Assembly (NCBI RefSeq): GCF_024399475.1
Contig: NZ_CP101620.1
Coordinates: 434,001-498,000 of the forward strand
DNA from: Allocoprobacillus halotolerans
GTDB taxonomy: Bacteria; Bacillota_I; Bacilli_A; Erysipelotrichales; Coprobacillaceae
Reading direction: 5' to 3'
DNA length: 64,000 nt
The first letter of the stretch is position 1, and every line of letters begins with the position of its first letter. Shown here in pieces: positions 10,744 to 19,641 of the stretch. Both the position numbers and the translations under genes were made by a program. The notes under the pieces were generated by a model. The model was not told the DNA's origin and made no database searches. It saw only the letters and a program-made list of their open reading frames with translations.

Positions 10744-11098
10744 GTTCCTTTCTTTCCTTTCTTTCAATCATATATTGTGCAACTTTTCCCGTTGTCACCA
10801 TTACAACAATGGTACTTATAACCAAAACAATACAAATAATCAATAAATCGTTGAATAACTGTTGTCCAACATTCATTAAACTGACTGCTGCAGGAACAAA
10901 TAAAACCGGCATAATTAATATCAACCAATCAGCAACATCTTCTATATCCTTTAATCTTACGATACCTGTAAATAAGCACATGAGTAAAATAACTAAACCA
11001 TATACACTTGCAGGAACAGGTAATGGTAATAAATAGCTTAAAAGTTCCCCTATAAATGAAATCAGCATAATAATAAAAAACTGATGAATATACTTCAT
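10736..11098 (-). CDS. lrgA: LrgA/CidA-family holin-like protein
   Basis: Small membrane protein of 120 residues with four hydrophobic helices; conserved segments are GELLSYLLPLPVPASVYGL and MPVLFVPAAVSLM. It is the holin-like partner of LrgB and overlaps its start by 8 nt. No LytSR-type two-component system is next to it, unlike in staphylococci. The start at 11098 follows GGAGGGAGAT. Confidence 0.9.
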   Translation of the reverse strand: MKYIHQFFIIMLISFIGELLSYLLPLPVPASVYGLVILLMCLFTGIVRLKDIEDVADWLILIMPVLFVPAAVSLMNVGQQLFNDLLIICIVLVISTIVVMVTTGKVAQYMIERKERKEHE

Positions 11099-11225
11099 AA
11101 TCTCCCTCCATTTTTCCTCATTATATCATGATTTTTTATAAATAGAATAGAAAACTCAAATGTAAATGTTTTCAAGCGTTTTGTTTTCTCTTGCATTGAC
11201 ATATATACATCCCATTTATAAAAAA

Positions 11226-11254
11226 AGTAATCTCTAAAAAATGAGAGATTACAA
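11226..11254 (-). terminator. Terminator of 11261-11665 gene
   Basis: GTAATCTCT and AGAGATTAC enclose a 10-nt loop and are followed by a T tract on the minus strand, just beyond the stop at 11261. Confidence 0.85.
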
Positions 11255-11260
11255 TTTCTT

Positions 11261-11665
11261 TTAAAGAAATGGTTTCAATTCAGTGATATACTTTTGTGAT
11301 ATTTTTTCAAACTCATCTGTATATTGTTTCACTTTTTGATCCACATGTTCTTCCTTATTTAATAAATGTGTCATGGTCATGACTGATTGATTACTTCCTT
11401 CTATAAGCATTTTGGTTATTTTAGCATCATCGGTTAATAAGGTTTTCATTTCAATCATAGATTCTAACATCATTTTGTTTTTAATATGATCTTCTGCTTG
11501 TGGATAATCTTGTGTTATCTTATTTTTTAAATCACCATAAGCTTTTCTTTGATGTAAAACAATATCACGCAAGTGAGAATCTTCAATTTTATCAATCAAA
11601 TGATCAATCGCAAGAAGTCCCATATTTAAACCATTTAATAATTCTTCAATACATGTTTCATTCAT
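11261..11665 (-). CDS. Hypothetical all-helical protein
   Basis: About 134 residues, acidic/basic mixed and predicted all-helical, with no signal peptide or membrane segment. The ATG at 11665 after AGGTGATAAA is preferred to the GTG 9 nt upstream. The heptad-rich pattern and length recall ferritin-like or DUF2383-type four-helix bundles, but the metal-ligand spacing is not clear. It is a single gene with its own terminator. Function unknown. Confidence 0.6.
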   Translation of the reverse strand: MNETCIEELLNGLNMGLLAIDHLIDKIEDSHLRDIVLHQRKAYGDLKNKITQDYPQAEDHIKNKMMLESMIEMKTLLTDDAKITKMLIEGSNQSVMTMTHLLNKEEHVDQKVKQYTDEFEKISQKYITELKPFL

Positions 11666-11695
11666 TTTTATCACCTATATAAGTATGGTACTATT

Positions 11696-12799
11696 TTATA
11701 TATCTATACATTTTAATTCAATCCAACCCACTTCACCTTGATGAATAACATAAGCATATTGATCATAAATGCCAATGATTTTAACCATATCACCTTGTTT
11801 CACTGAAATAAAATTGTCTGTATAATCATCTAAACAATAAGTTTGGTTGTCTCTCGTATATAAAAATTCATTTTTGATTTTTAAATGTTGATGTGTTTCT
11901 TTTTGATAACATTCACTAAATTGTTCACCATATTTCATAACATCTACCTCAAAATAAGGATAGGCAATCTTATGTTTGATTGTTCGTGATGATTGGACAT
12001 CATATAAAACTTGATGATAAGGGAGTGGCTGAACATAATCTTGTGCGTAATGAATGACACCATCTTTAGATTCAATAATTAAAGCATTTAATTGTGAAAT
12101 AGCTTTGACTCCAGTTCCGCCATCAACACAAATAATCTTTTTCTCTTTATCAATAATGACATCATTGCATATTTGATCAACATAATAATTAGATGTTGGT
12201 AAATGTCCCACAACAACAATTTCATCTAAAAGATGTCCTTGTTCATAAAAATATTTCATTTCTAACAGCGATGATAAAGAACTGTTTTGATAATCTTTGC
12301 GTTTTTCAATACCGGCATGAACAAATAAAAATTGATTCCACTTTAATGTCACCGGTAAATGAGAAATAAAAGCAAGTTCATCATGTAAATAATCAGCAAT
12401 TTGTTTTTGAACGCCTAACATCGTTTCATGTCCTTGATCAAGGTGTAAACGATGATAGACTTCTCGAATACAGCCATTACTTGAAACACGTTTAAAATAG
12501 CCCTGAATCTGATTTGCTAATTCAGGTATTGTCAACAAAGCATCTAAAGCCCATTCACAATTTCCCATTAATACAAAAACACGCTCACGTTTAGCAAGTT
12601 CTTGAATATAGTGAATTGTTTCAATGACCTGATCGCCTTTTTCTACAAAATCTCCCAATATGACAAGAAAATCTTGTGGTGTGTATTTGACTTTTCTAAG
12701 TAATGCTTGAAATCTATCCAAATGTCCATGTATATCACTGATGACAATCATTCTATAGTCATCTTTATATTTTTTCACTAAATGTCGTGGGGTTATCAT
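11696..12799 (-). CDS. Calcineurin-like metallophosphoesterase with C-terminal SH3-like extension
   Basis: Cytosolic phosphoesterase of the PrpE/ApaH-like group. Metal-binding motifs come in order: SDIHGH (near residue 21), GDFVEKGD (near 50), GNCEWA (near 80) and later FVHAG and VVGHLPTS. Residues beyond about 240 form an extension; its last ~60 residues (KQGDMVKIIGIYDQYAYV) resemble an SH3-like beta barrel. The substrate is unknown; members act on diadenosine tetraphosphate or phosphoproteins. No operon partner seen. Confidence 0.8.
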   Translation of the reverse strand: MITPRHLVKKYKDDYRMIVISDIHGHLDRFQALLRKVKYTPQDFLVILGDFVEKGDQVIETIHYIQELAKRERVFVLMGNCEWALDALLTIPELANQIQGYFKRVSSNGCIREVYHRLHLDQGHETMLGVQKQIADYLHDELAFISHLPVTLKWNQFLFVHAGIEKRKDYQNSSLSSLLEMKYFYEQGHLLDEIVVVGHLPTSNYYVDQICNDVIIDKEKKIICVDGGTGVKAISQLNALIIESKDGVIHYAQDYVQPLPYHQVLYDVQSSRTIKHKIAYPYFEVDVMKYGEQFSECYQKETHQHLKIKNEFLYTRDNQTYCLDDYTDNFISVKQGDMVKIIGIYDQYAYVIHQGEVGWIELKCIDI

Positions 12800-12837
12800 T
12801 GTATCATCTCACTTTTTTTATTGTATCATAATTCATA

Positions 12838-12868
12838 AAAAAAGATACTCTTTATTTTGAAGAGTACC
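12838..12868 (-). terminator. Terminator of the amino-sugar salvage operon
   Basis: AAGGTACTCTT and AAGAGTATCTT pair with a single mismatch around a short loop, followed by a run of seven T on the minus strand. The last gene of the eight-gene operon ends inside the upstream arm. Confidence 0.8.
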
Positions 12869-13769
12869 TTTCATCCTTTATCATATTTTCATATTCTTTT
12901 CTTCCTAATAAATAAGCACCATATTCAGGAGGATAGATAGGTGAACCTAAATGACAATGAAGATCAGATAAATATTTTTGAAGAGGTTTTAAGATATAGT
13001 CCTGTGCTTGAAATACACCGCCAATATAAGAAACTACAAAAGGCTTTTTAAAGTTTTTAGCAAGTGTATGGATGAATAAAGAAAGATGATAAGCAGCCTG
13101 ATGATAAATTTCAATAGCATGAGGATCATTTGCCTGAGCCAAAAAATAATTCACTTTAGCAAGTTTTGCGATTTCTTTTCTTTCATTTGACAATGAATGA
13201 CGATATGAAATGATATCATAGTCATCTTCTAATTGACACACTTTCTTTACTTGATCATAAAGTTGCGTTTGAGCAATACGTCCATCTACTTGTTGACAAT
13301 ATTTTTGAATAAGTTGATTACCAATCCAAAAAGCACTGCCTTCATCGCCTAGCTGATAGCCCCATCCTCCACATCTTTTCGTTTGTCCATTTTGATAAGA
13401 ATAAGCAATCGAACCAGTTCCTGCAATCACGACAATACCATTTTGACCATTCAAAGCCCCCATCATCGCAATCTGTACATCATTATATAAACGATATTGA
13501 TAACCATCAAAAGCCTTTTGACAAATAGTTTCAATTTTTCTTCTTAATTTTTCCTGATTTCCATAACCTGCTAATCCTGCCACAATAAAAGCATTATGCA
13601 TAGGGGCTAATCTTTCAACATTTTTTCGTAGAATCTCTATACATTTTTGATAATCCTGTGTTAAAACATGCACCGATTCATCTACCGTTTCTTTCAACAG
13701 ATGTCCATCTTCATCATAAAGAACAAACTTTGTTTTTGTGCCACCACCATCAATTCCTATATACAACAT
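12852..13769 (-). CDS. BadF/BadG-family N-acetylhexosamine kinase (MurK/NagK-like)
   Basis: ATP-dependent sugar kinase of the ASKHA fold. Phosphate-1 motif is YIGIDGGGTKTKFVL at the N-terminus, then the adenosine and phosphate-2 regions VVIAGTGSIAYSY and GGWGYQLGDEGSAFWIG. Its length of 305 matches GlcNAc and GlcNAc/MurNAc kinases such as clostridial MurK. It is the last gene of the operon, and its start overlaps the end of the MupG gene. The natural inferred role is phosphorylating the free GlcNAc released when MupG cleaves MurNAc-6P-GlcNAc. The specificity for GlcNAc or MurNAc cannot be read from sequence. Confidence 0.85.
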   Translation of the reverse strand: MLYIGIDGGGTKTKFVLYDEDGHLLKETVDESVHVLTQDYQKCIEILRKNVERLAPMHNAFIVAGLAGYGNQEKLRRKIETICQKAFDGYQYRLYNDVQIAMMGALNGQNGIVVIAGTGSIAYSYQNGQTKRCGGWGYQLGDEGSAFWIGNQLIQKYCQQVDGRIAQTQLYDQVKKVCQLEDDYDIISYRHSLSNERKEIAKLAKVNYFLAQANDPHAIEIYHQAAYHLSLFIHTLAKNFKKPFVVSYIGGVFQAQDYILKPLQKYLSDLHCHLGSPIYPPEYGAYLLGRKEYENMIKDERYSSK

Positions 13770-14868
13770 GTTGACTCCTTTATTTCTCTAAGTCTAAATT
13801 TCTGCCATGGCTTTATATAGTCTAAAATCATGATTTCTTCATCTTTTATACGTCCTACAACGTTAGACATTCCACTATTTTTCATATCTTTTAAAGCAAT
13901 TTGTAATTCTCCTGCATAATGACCATACTCACTACTTTCTATCACAATATCACCTTTATGTATGATTTCAGGTGTATGAAGCACATCAAAATGATAACCT
14001 TTATATTTGACTCGACTTTGGGTTGAACGAATCATATATTCATTGATATCGCCACGATGAAAATGAAGTTCTTCAAATAATATTTTCTTTTCTATTTTAG
14101 GTAGTTCAATCAATGATTGAACATCAAAAGTCACTAACTGACAATCTAAATCCTTTAATTCAGCTAATTCCTGTGCAGATGGATAACAATTTGAAATAAT
14201 AATATCATCAACCATATTTAAAGTAATCATATGTTTGATTTGTGTTATTAATGATAATTCTCTATGCATTTCTAATGTAGGTAATCCATTCGTTACAGGC
14301 CATGAACCAAAAGTCTTTTTATTTTGACTTGTCACAAATGCAGCCGTACGCAAACCATATTTTTTAAAACGTTGGCTACATTGAATAAAATACTCTAAAG
14401 ATAATCCACTATATCTATGTGGATAAAAATTATGACAACCTAACAATTGATATTGATTAGGTTGATAATCCATAATCGTATCGATTGTATGAACATCATT
14501 ACTCATATTAATTTCTATTTTTAAATGATAAGGGTTATAAGTCATCAAAGCTTCTTCATTACCTGAAAAACCAGCATCTAAACGTAAACCATCAGCTCCA
14601 ATTTCCTTAAAAAAGATAATTCTTGGTAACTGATTCCTAATTTTTGAAAAACACGTGGCGAGACATCAACGATAATTTCAAATCCTTTTTCTTTGGCATA
14701 TAAGTTAATATCTTTAAAATCTTCAATAATTTCTTCTTTACTTTTTTCTACTGATAATAAACAAGAAAAAATACGTGAAAAACCTAATTTTGACATTTGA
14801 TCAATATAATTTTTAATTTCTTCTTTTGTTGATTTTTCAGGGTATATAGATATTCCTAATCTTCTCAT
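13757..14868 (-). CDS. mupG: MupG-like 6-phospho-N-acetylmuramidase (DUF871), copy 1, frameshifted
   Basis: Cytosolic hydrolase expected to cleave the MurNAc-6P-GlcNAc disaccharide. The N-terminal part (LGISIYPEKSTKEE, SRIFSCL, VDVSP) stops early at 14578. Adding one T to the minus-strand T6 run at 14609-14614 continues it into FFKEIGADGLRLDAGFSG and the C-terminal part (NFYPHRYSGLS, AAFVTSQ, GLPTLEMHRE). The repaired span is 370 codons, typical for DUF871, with an N-terminal TIM barrel and a C-terminal cyclophilin-like domain. It resembles the second copy at 16966-18000 but is clearly divergent. Confidence 0.85.
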
Positions 14869-16016
14869 GATATTTCCTCCTCAACTTTAAGATATTGATC
14901 ATACTTTAAGAAGAATGGCAAATAAGATAACAAAGATAAAATAATCAATCCTATAATATAAATGATAGTTATCATATGACCGTCAGTTGCCCATAATCCT
15001 CCTATTATTGATGGTAAAACCCAAGGTGCAATCAATACACTATAATGAAGATATCCTTGAGCCATCAGTAAATATGTAACCAGAGCACACAATAAAGGCG
15101 TTACAAAAAAAGGAATTTTCATATAATGATTTTCTACCACTGGAACACCAAATAAAATGGGTTCATTGACATTTAATAAACTGCCTTGAAATGAATCATT
15201 CCCTAATTTTTTTAAAGTATGACTTTTCGCAAAAAAACGACACAAAAGAGTCAGACCTAATGTTGTTCCTGAACCACCAATCCATACAAACCATTGATAA
15301 AAACCTTCTACCCCTATATAATGGGGTGTTTGACCATTTAATAAGCACATAAAATTAATCATAATCATCTGCATCCAAAAAGGACGGATGATGGCTCCTA
15401 ATATGGATACCGCATGGATACCTGTATACCAAAAATAACATGTGATAAAGACGATCAATAATACTCCCGCTAATGAAGAAACAAAATTCATAAAGAAATA
15501 AAATACATATATAAGATAAGGCATATAAAAATTTTGAAGATATACACATATGCTAACCAATATGAAAGCAACAAAAAATGGAATGAGCTGAATAAAATAT
15601 TGAGTGAGAATGGTTGGCAAAAAAGAAATTTTTATTTGCCAGTGCACTATACGATATAAACATTCCAAAATCAACATATTGCAAATGAATAATGGAAAAG
15701 TATACTGTAAAGTATCTTCCATGGAATGACTATATATAACCATAAAACAAAGCAATAATGTCATCAGTACATTTTGTGATACTGTCATATTTCTAAGTCG
15801 AGTATAATGGATTGTATAAAAAACATTAATGAAAACACAATAAAGGAAAGCAACCATCATCATAAAGAGATTGATAAATGGTAAATTGAATATTTTTTGA
15901 ATAAAGTATAGAATTCCCATACAAATCATGTATGGTACAAAATCAGCATATGTCAATTTAATAGATTGGAAATAGATATTCTCACTTAATCGATGAATAT
16001 AATCACTCATATACAT
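14865..16016 (-). CDS. PTS EIIC, lactose/cellobiose family, no cognate EIIA/EIIB (operon copy 2)
   Basis: Membrane permease domain with about ten hydrophobic segments and the family signature NVNEPILFGVPVV near residue 285, containing the sugar-contacting Glu; IGGSGTTLGLT precedes it. At 383 residues it is shorter than the usual 430-450, and the first cytoplasmic region is reduced. It lies between murQ and mupG and overlaps the mupG start, so its substrate is probably a cell-wall amino sugar. No EIIA or EIIB of this family occurs anywhere in the window. Known MurNAc importers (MurP) are EIIBC of the glucose family, so this is an alternative route. Confidence 0.82.
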   Translation of the reverse strand: MYMSDYIHRLSENIYFQSIKLTYADFVPYMICMGILYFIQKIFNLPFINLFMMMVAFLYCVFINVFYTIHYTRLRNMTVSQNVLMTLLLCFMVIYSHSMEDTLQYTFPLFICNMLILECLYRIVHWQIKISFLPTILTQYFIQLIPFFVAFILVSICVYLQNFYMPYLIYVFYFFMNFVSSLAGVLLIVFITCYFWYTGIHAVSILGAIIRPFWMQMIMINFMCLLNGQTPHYIGVEGFYQWFVWIGGSGTTLGLTLLCRFFAKSHTLKKLGNDSFQGSLLNVNEPILFGVPVVENHYMKIPFFVTPLLCALVTYLLMAQGYLHYSVLIAPWVLPSIIGGLWATDGHMITIIYIIGLIILSLLSYLPFFLKYDQYLKVEEEIS

Positions 16017-16031
16017 ATCCTCCTTTAAATA

Positions 16032-16058
16032 AATAACAGACTGAAAACAGTCTGTTAT
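16032..16058 (-). terminator. Intra-operon hairpin after murQ
   Basis: Perfect stem AATAACAGACTG / CAGTCTGTTATT with an AAAA loop. It contains the restored murQ stop codon and lies before the EIIC gene ribosome binding site. The following T tract is weak, so it may be an attenuator or an mRNA-processing or stability element within the operon. Confidence 0.6.
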
Positions 16059-16956
16059 TCTTGAATTGCTTTTTTACAAAGCCCTGATTTTTTTCTAGTC
16101 TTTCTTGAGCTTCTTCTACACTACAATTTAATAATATTTTGATAATCGCTGTTTTCACTTGTCTATCACATTCTTCAAAAGCCTGTTGTGCTACTGTATA
16201 ATCACAACCAGTTGCTTCCATGATAATACGCTTACTTCTTTCAACCAGTTTCTCATTTGATGGTTTTAAATCTACCATCAAATTTTGATATGTTTTACCA
16301 ATTCCAACCATAGATGCTGTTGACAACATATTTAAAACGAGTTTTTGAGCTGTTCCAGCTTTCAAACGTGTCGAACCAGTAATAACTTCAGCACCTAAAT
16401 CCATATCTATCGCAAGATGTGCGACTTTTCCTATCTCACTGTTGGGATTGCAAGCAATACTAATCGTATAAGCCCCAATCTCATTGGCTTGTTTTAAAGC
16501 ACCAATTGTATGTGGTGTTCTTCCACTTGCTGCTATTCCTACAACAACATCCTTATCAGTAATTCCTGCTGCTAAGATTTCTTTTTTACCATCTTCTTCA
16601 TGATCTTCAGCACCTTCTTTAGCTTTCACAAAAGCCGATGTTCCTCCTGCAATGATGCCATTGATTTCATCTGTTGTACTAAAAGTGGGCGGACATTCTA
16701 CTGCATCAAGAATTCCTAAACGTCCACTTGTCCCACTCCCCACATAGAAAAGTTTTCCTCCTTGTTGAAGAGAATGAATAATCATTTGTACAGCTTTTTC
16801 AATCAGTGGCAAAACTTCTTGAACACGTAAAGGAACTAAAGTATCCTCTTCATTCATAACTGTCAAAAATTCATGGATGCTCATATCATCAAGATTCATT
16901 GTTTTTAGATTTCTACTTTCTGTCACCAAATGAGAAATATTTATTTTATTCATCAC
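16055..16956 (-). CDS. murQ: N-acetylmuramic acid 6-phosphate etherase MurQ (frameshift in last codons)
   Basis: Removes the D-lactyl ether from MurNAc-6P to give GlcNAc-6P. It has an SIS sugar-phosphate fold with hallmark FYVGSGTSGRLGILDAVE (near residue 66), ECPPTF, GIAASGRTPHT (near 135) and GSTRLKAGTAQKL (near 195). The printed frame runs on past the natural end. Adding one A to the A6 run at 16070-16075 gives the usual FVKKAIQE terminus and a stop at 16055 (300 residues). It lies 9 bp downstream of mupG copy 2 in the same operon. Confidence 0.95.
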
Positions 16957-16965
16957 AATACTCTC

Positions 16966-18000
16966 CTATAATCTTTCTAATATAATTGTCGTTTTTGCAT
17001 CAATATAATCGACAATATCTACATATTCAGGATGGATAAATCCAATAACATTTGTTCTTGCTTCAAATGGCAAATCTTCTTTGATAATATAAACTTCTCC
17101 ACTATAACGTCCAGCTAATTGATTTTCCATAACGATATATCCACGTTGACGCATAGTGTTATGGAAAACTGGAACATTTGATAAGCGAGGCAATGATAAC
17201 CTGACAATCATTTCTGGTTGATCTTTTCTAACGTTTATTTTTTGATTATATAAATAAGCGTACTGACTTTCTAAATGGCATGGAATATGCATCTCACCAT
17301 TTTCCATATAAGCTTTTATATTTTTAAGGGTAGGAATGGAAGCTTGGCTATCTCCTATAAATATATCTTTCATTCCACAGTCATGAATCAATTCAACAGC
17401 AGCAACATATGGATTCATCGTACGATGTTTTTCAACGGTTGGTAATCCTTCATATAATGGAAATCTTTTTAACACATCTCCACATACAAAAGCTTGAATT
17501 GTTAAATCATATTGATGAAAGATTTTATTTTTTTCTTGAAAATAATCTAATGATAAGCCTGTTTCCTTATGAGGATAAAAATTATGTGTAACAGCAATGC
17601 GTTTCAAATCAATACCTGCTAGTTTAGCTCCTTGAAGATATTCTTCATCTATAACACTCGCATTTAACATTAAATAGAAATCTTTTTGTAAAGTTTTTAT
17701 CATTTCATAATCATCAAAACCATAATCTAATCTCAAAGCCTCAAATCCCATTTCTTTAAGTTTTTGATAATGATGTGGTTGAATATTTAACTTTTCAAAA
17801 GTAGCTGGTGAAACATCAGGAACGACCTGTAAACCAAGTTTCTGGCATTGCTTGAAAAAGATTGGTAATTTTTGATCTAAATCAGAATAATCTTCTTCAG
17901 GAATATGTAATGAAGTAAAAACATATTCCACTCCACAATTTCTTGCATCTTCAAGATATTTTAAATCAAGATCTTGAAAATATATTGATATACCTAGCAT
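16966..18000 (-). CDS. mupG: MupG-like 6-phospho-N-acetylmuramidase (DUF871), copy 2
   Basis: Intact 344-residue member of the DUF871/MupG family, expected to split MurNAc-6P-GlcNAc inside the cell. The TIM-barrel half shows GISIYFQDLDL, VVPDVSP, ALRLDYGFDDYE, TVEKHRTMNPYVAA; the C-terminal cyclophilin-like half includes AGRYSGEVYI near 300. It lies between the PIG-L and murQ genes with short gaps, so it is co-transcribed. Two divergent copies in one operon suggest two related substrates, for instance disaccharides with different linkages or modifications; that is inference. Confidence 0.9.
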   Translation of the reverse strand: MLGISIYFQDLDLKYLEDARNCGVEYVFTSLHIPEEDYSDLDQKLPIFFKQCQKLGLQVVPDVSPATFEKLNIQPHHYQKLKEMGFEALRLDYGFDDYEMIKTLQKDFYLMLNASVIDEEYLQGAKLAGIDLKRIAVTHNFYPHKETGLSLDYFQEKNKIFHQYDLTIQAFVCGDVLKRFPLYEGLPTVEKHRTMNPYVAAVELIHDCGMKDIFIGDSQASIPTLKNIKAYMENGEMHIPCHLESQYAYLYNQKINVRKDQPEMIVRLSLPRLSNVPVFHNTMRQRGYIVMENQLAGRYSGEVYIIKEDLPFEARTNVIGFIHPEYVDIVDYIDAKTTIILERL

Positions 18001-18011
18001 ATTGTTTTCCT

Positions 18012-18682
18012 CTATTCATTATTTGATAATGGTGCATGCATATACGCTTTAACAGGTGCTGATATACTTCCTTCAATCGCTCTCACTTTTAATTGAGCTT
18101 GATAATACTTTTGATAAGGAACATCATTTACTTTTCCATTAAAAATCGTATACTTCTTTAATGCATCAAACCATATTTGAACTTGTTCATCAGTCACTGT
18201 GACATAACATGTAGGTGTAAATCCTATGAGATCCTCACAGTTTTCTCCATACAACAATTGAATTTCTATTCCTTCTTTTCTCAATCTTTGAACGGCTGCA
18301 GTAACTGTTTCATATGTATAATAATGTCGTGGATGCATTGTACCTCTCCAATGAGTGACAACCAAATCAACTTTTTCTTTTTTAAAGTAATCCATGAGTA
18401 TTCCTATGAATTCTTCTTGATCTGGAAGAGTTGCAGAAGTATATTTCATATTCAAACAATCACATAACATAGTTTTATCACATTCTATATTTTCTTGACG
18501 AATGTTATCTAGATATTCTTTTTTTCTTGTTCTGTAGCATCTTTACGATCTAATCTTCCTTCAGTCACATTGATCATTGTACAATGTGCGCCTTGCATTG
18601 CATACTTTATAAGTAATGGTCCACCCATAAGTTCGGCATCTAAATGGTGACCTCCTATACACACAAGTCTTTTATATTTCAT
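18012..18682 (-). CDS. PIG-L/LmbE-family deacetylase (frameshifted)
   Basis: Zinc-dependent de-N-acetylase family acting on GlcNAc-containing compounds. The upstream part, from ATG 18682, encodes RLVCIGGHHLDAELMGGP; in this family an AHPDDxE motif normally supplies zinc ligands, and here the segment reads GHHLDAE. Adding one A to the A7 run at 18519-18525 joins it to DLVVTHWRGTMHPRHYYT, where the later HxxxH-type ligand occurs. The repaired length is 223 residues. Its position between mupG and a GNAT gene suggests removal of an acetyl group from a cell-wall amino sugar. The variant zinc motif makes the activity uncertain. Confidence 0.78.
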
Positions 18683-18684
18683 GA

Positions 18685-19629
18685 CTATACCTCTTTTCTA
18701 TATAATTGATATGTTCTATAAACTTTGACATCATGTCTTTCATAGAAACGTTGAGCTGCACCATCAGTCCATAAAAAGTAAAGATAGCAAATTCCTTTTT
18801 GTTTCATTTCTTGCATCATATATTCAAATAATACGCCACCAATACCTTTTGATCTTAATTGTTCACTTACACCAAAAGGTCCAAAACGTGCATCATTGCC
18901 ATCAATCTTTCTCATACAGAATCCTAAAATCTGATTCTGTTCATTTACGACTAATAAAATTGTATCAACAGCTTCATTTTTTTGCATCGCAATCAAAGCA
19001 TTACGTTTCCAGCCAGCTCCAAAATTTTCCAACAAATAGTCCAATAATGGCAACATATATTCATCATGATAACGAATGATATGAATACCTTCTTTTTCTA
19101 ATGAAATAAGTTTCTCTTTATATTGATTGGACATATGATAATCCCATAGACTTCTTTGCATACTTACTGATTCATTGCGAAAAACATAGTTTCTTTTTTC
19201 AAAGAATGCGATAGCATTTTGATATCTTTTATCAATGCCAGGGAAGAAATAATTAGGACTATAGGCACATAAAGTTATTTCTTTTGTTCCTAAATCTTTC
19301 AATCTTTTTTCCACTTCATCACATAATAAAGTTCCAATACCTTGATGTTGATATTCTGGAAGAACACCCATAATGACTATCCATCCACGATTCTCTTCTA
19401 ATCCTCTTTCTAAATAAGGAATTTTTCTTCTTACACCATAACAAAATCCCAATACTTTTTCCTCGTTTGTAGCGAGCAGGAATAAATTTGAATCAAAATT
19501 TTCATCTAACAAAATAAGTTGTTTAAATCTTTCTTCATCAATTACATCATAAATCAAGCTTTCATTCCAACAAGTTAATACTTGTTGGAATTTATCTTGA
19601 TGAAAACTTTCTAACTTCACATTTCCCAT
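18685..19629 (-). CDS. Tandem-GNAT N-acetyltransferase
   Basis: 314 residues holding two GCN5-related acetyltransferase domains. The first (about 1-160) has an acetyl-CoA pyrophosphate loop in EYQHQGIGTLL, and the second (about 170-314) has one in EQLRSKGIGGVLFEY. It lies two bases upstream of the PIG-L deacetylase start and 12 bp downstream of the EIIC gene. A deacetylase and an acetyltransferase side by side in a muropeptide operon could swap acyl groups on an amino sugar. The substrate is not visible in the sequence. Confidence 0.82.
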   Translation of the reverse strand: MGNVKLESFHQDKFQQVLTCWNESLIYDVIDEERFKQLILLDENFDSNLFLLATNEEKVLGFCYGVRRKIPYLERGLEENRGWIVIMGVLPEYQHQGIGTLLCDEVEKRLKDLGTKEITLCAYSPNYFFPGIDKRYQNAIAFFEKRNYVFRNESVSMQRSLWDYHMSNQYKEKLISLEKEGIHIIRYHDEYMLPLLDYLLENFGAGWKRNALIAMQKNEAVDTILLVVNEQNQILGFCMRKIDGNDARFGPFGVSEQLRSKGIGGVLFEYMMQEMKQKGICYLYFLWTDGAAQRFYERHDVKVYRTYQLYRKEV

Positions 19630-19641
19630 ATATATTATCTC

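Noticed and set aside
16055-16075. Longer murQ C-terminus as printed
   Set aside because: The extra residues are unlike the family and come from a one-base shift in an A6 run; the repaired frame gives the standard ending.
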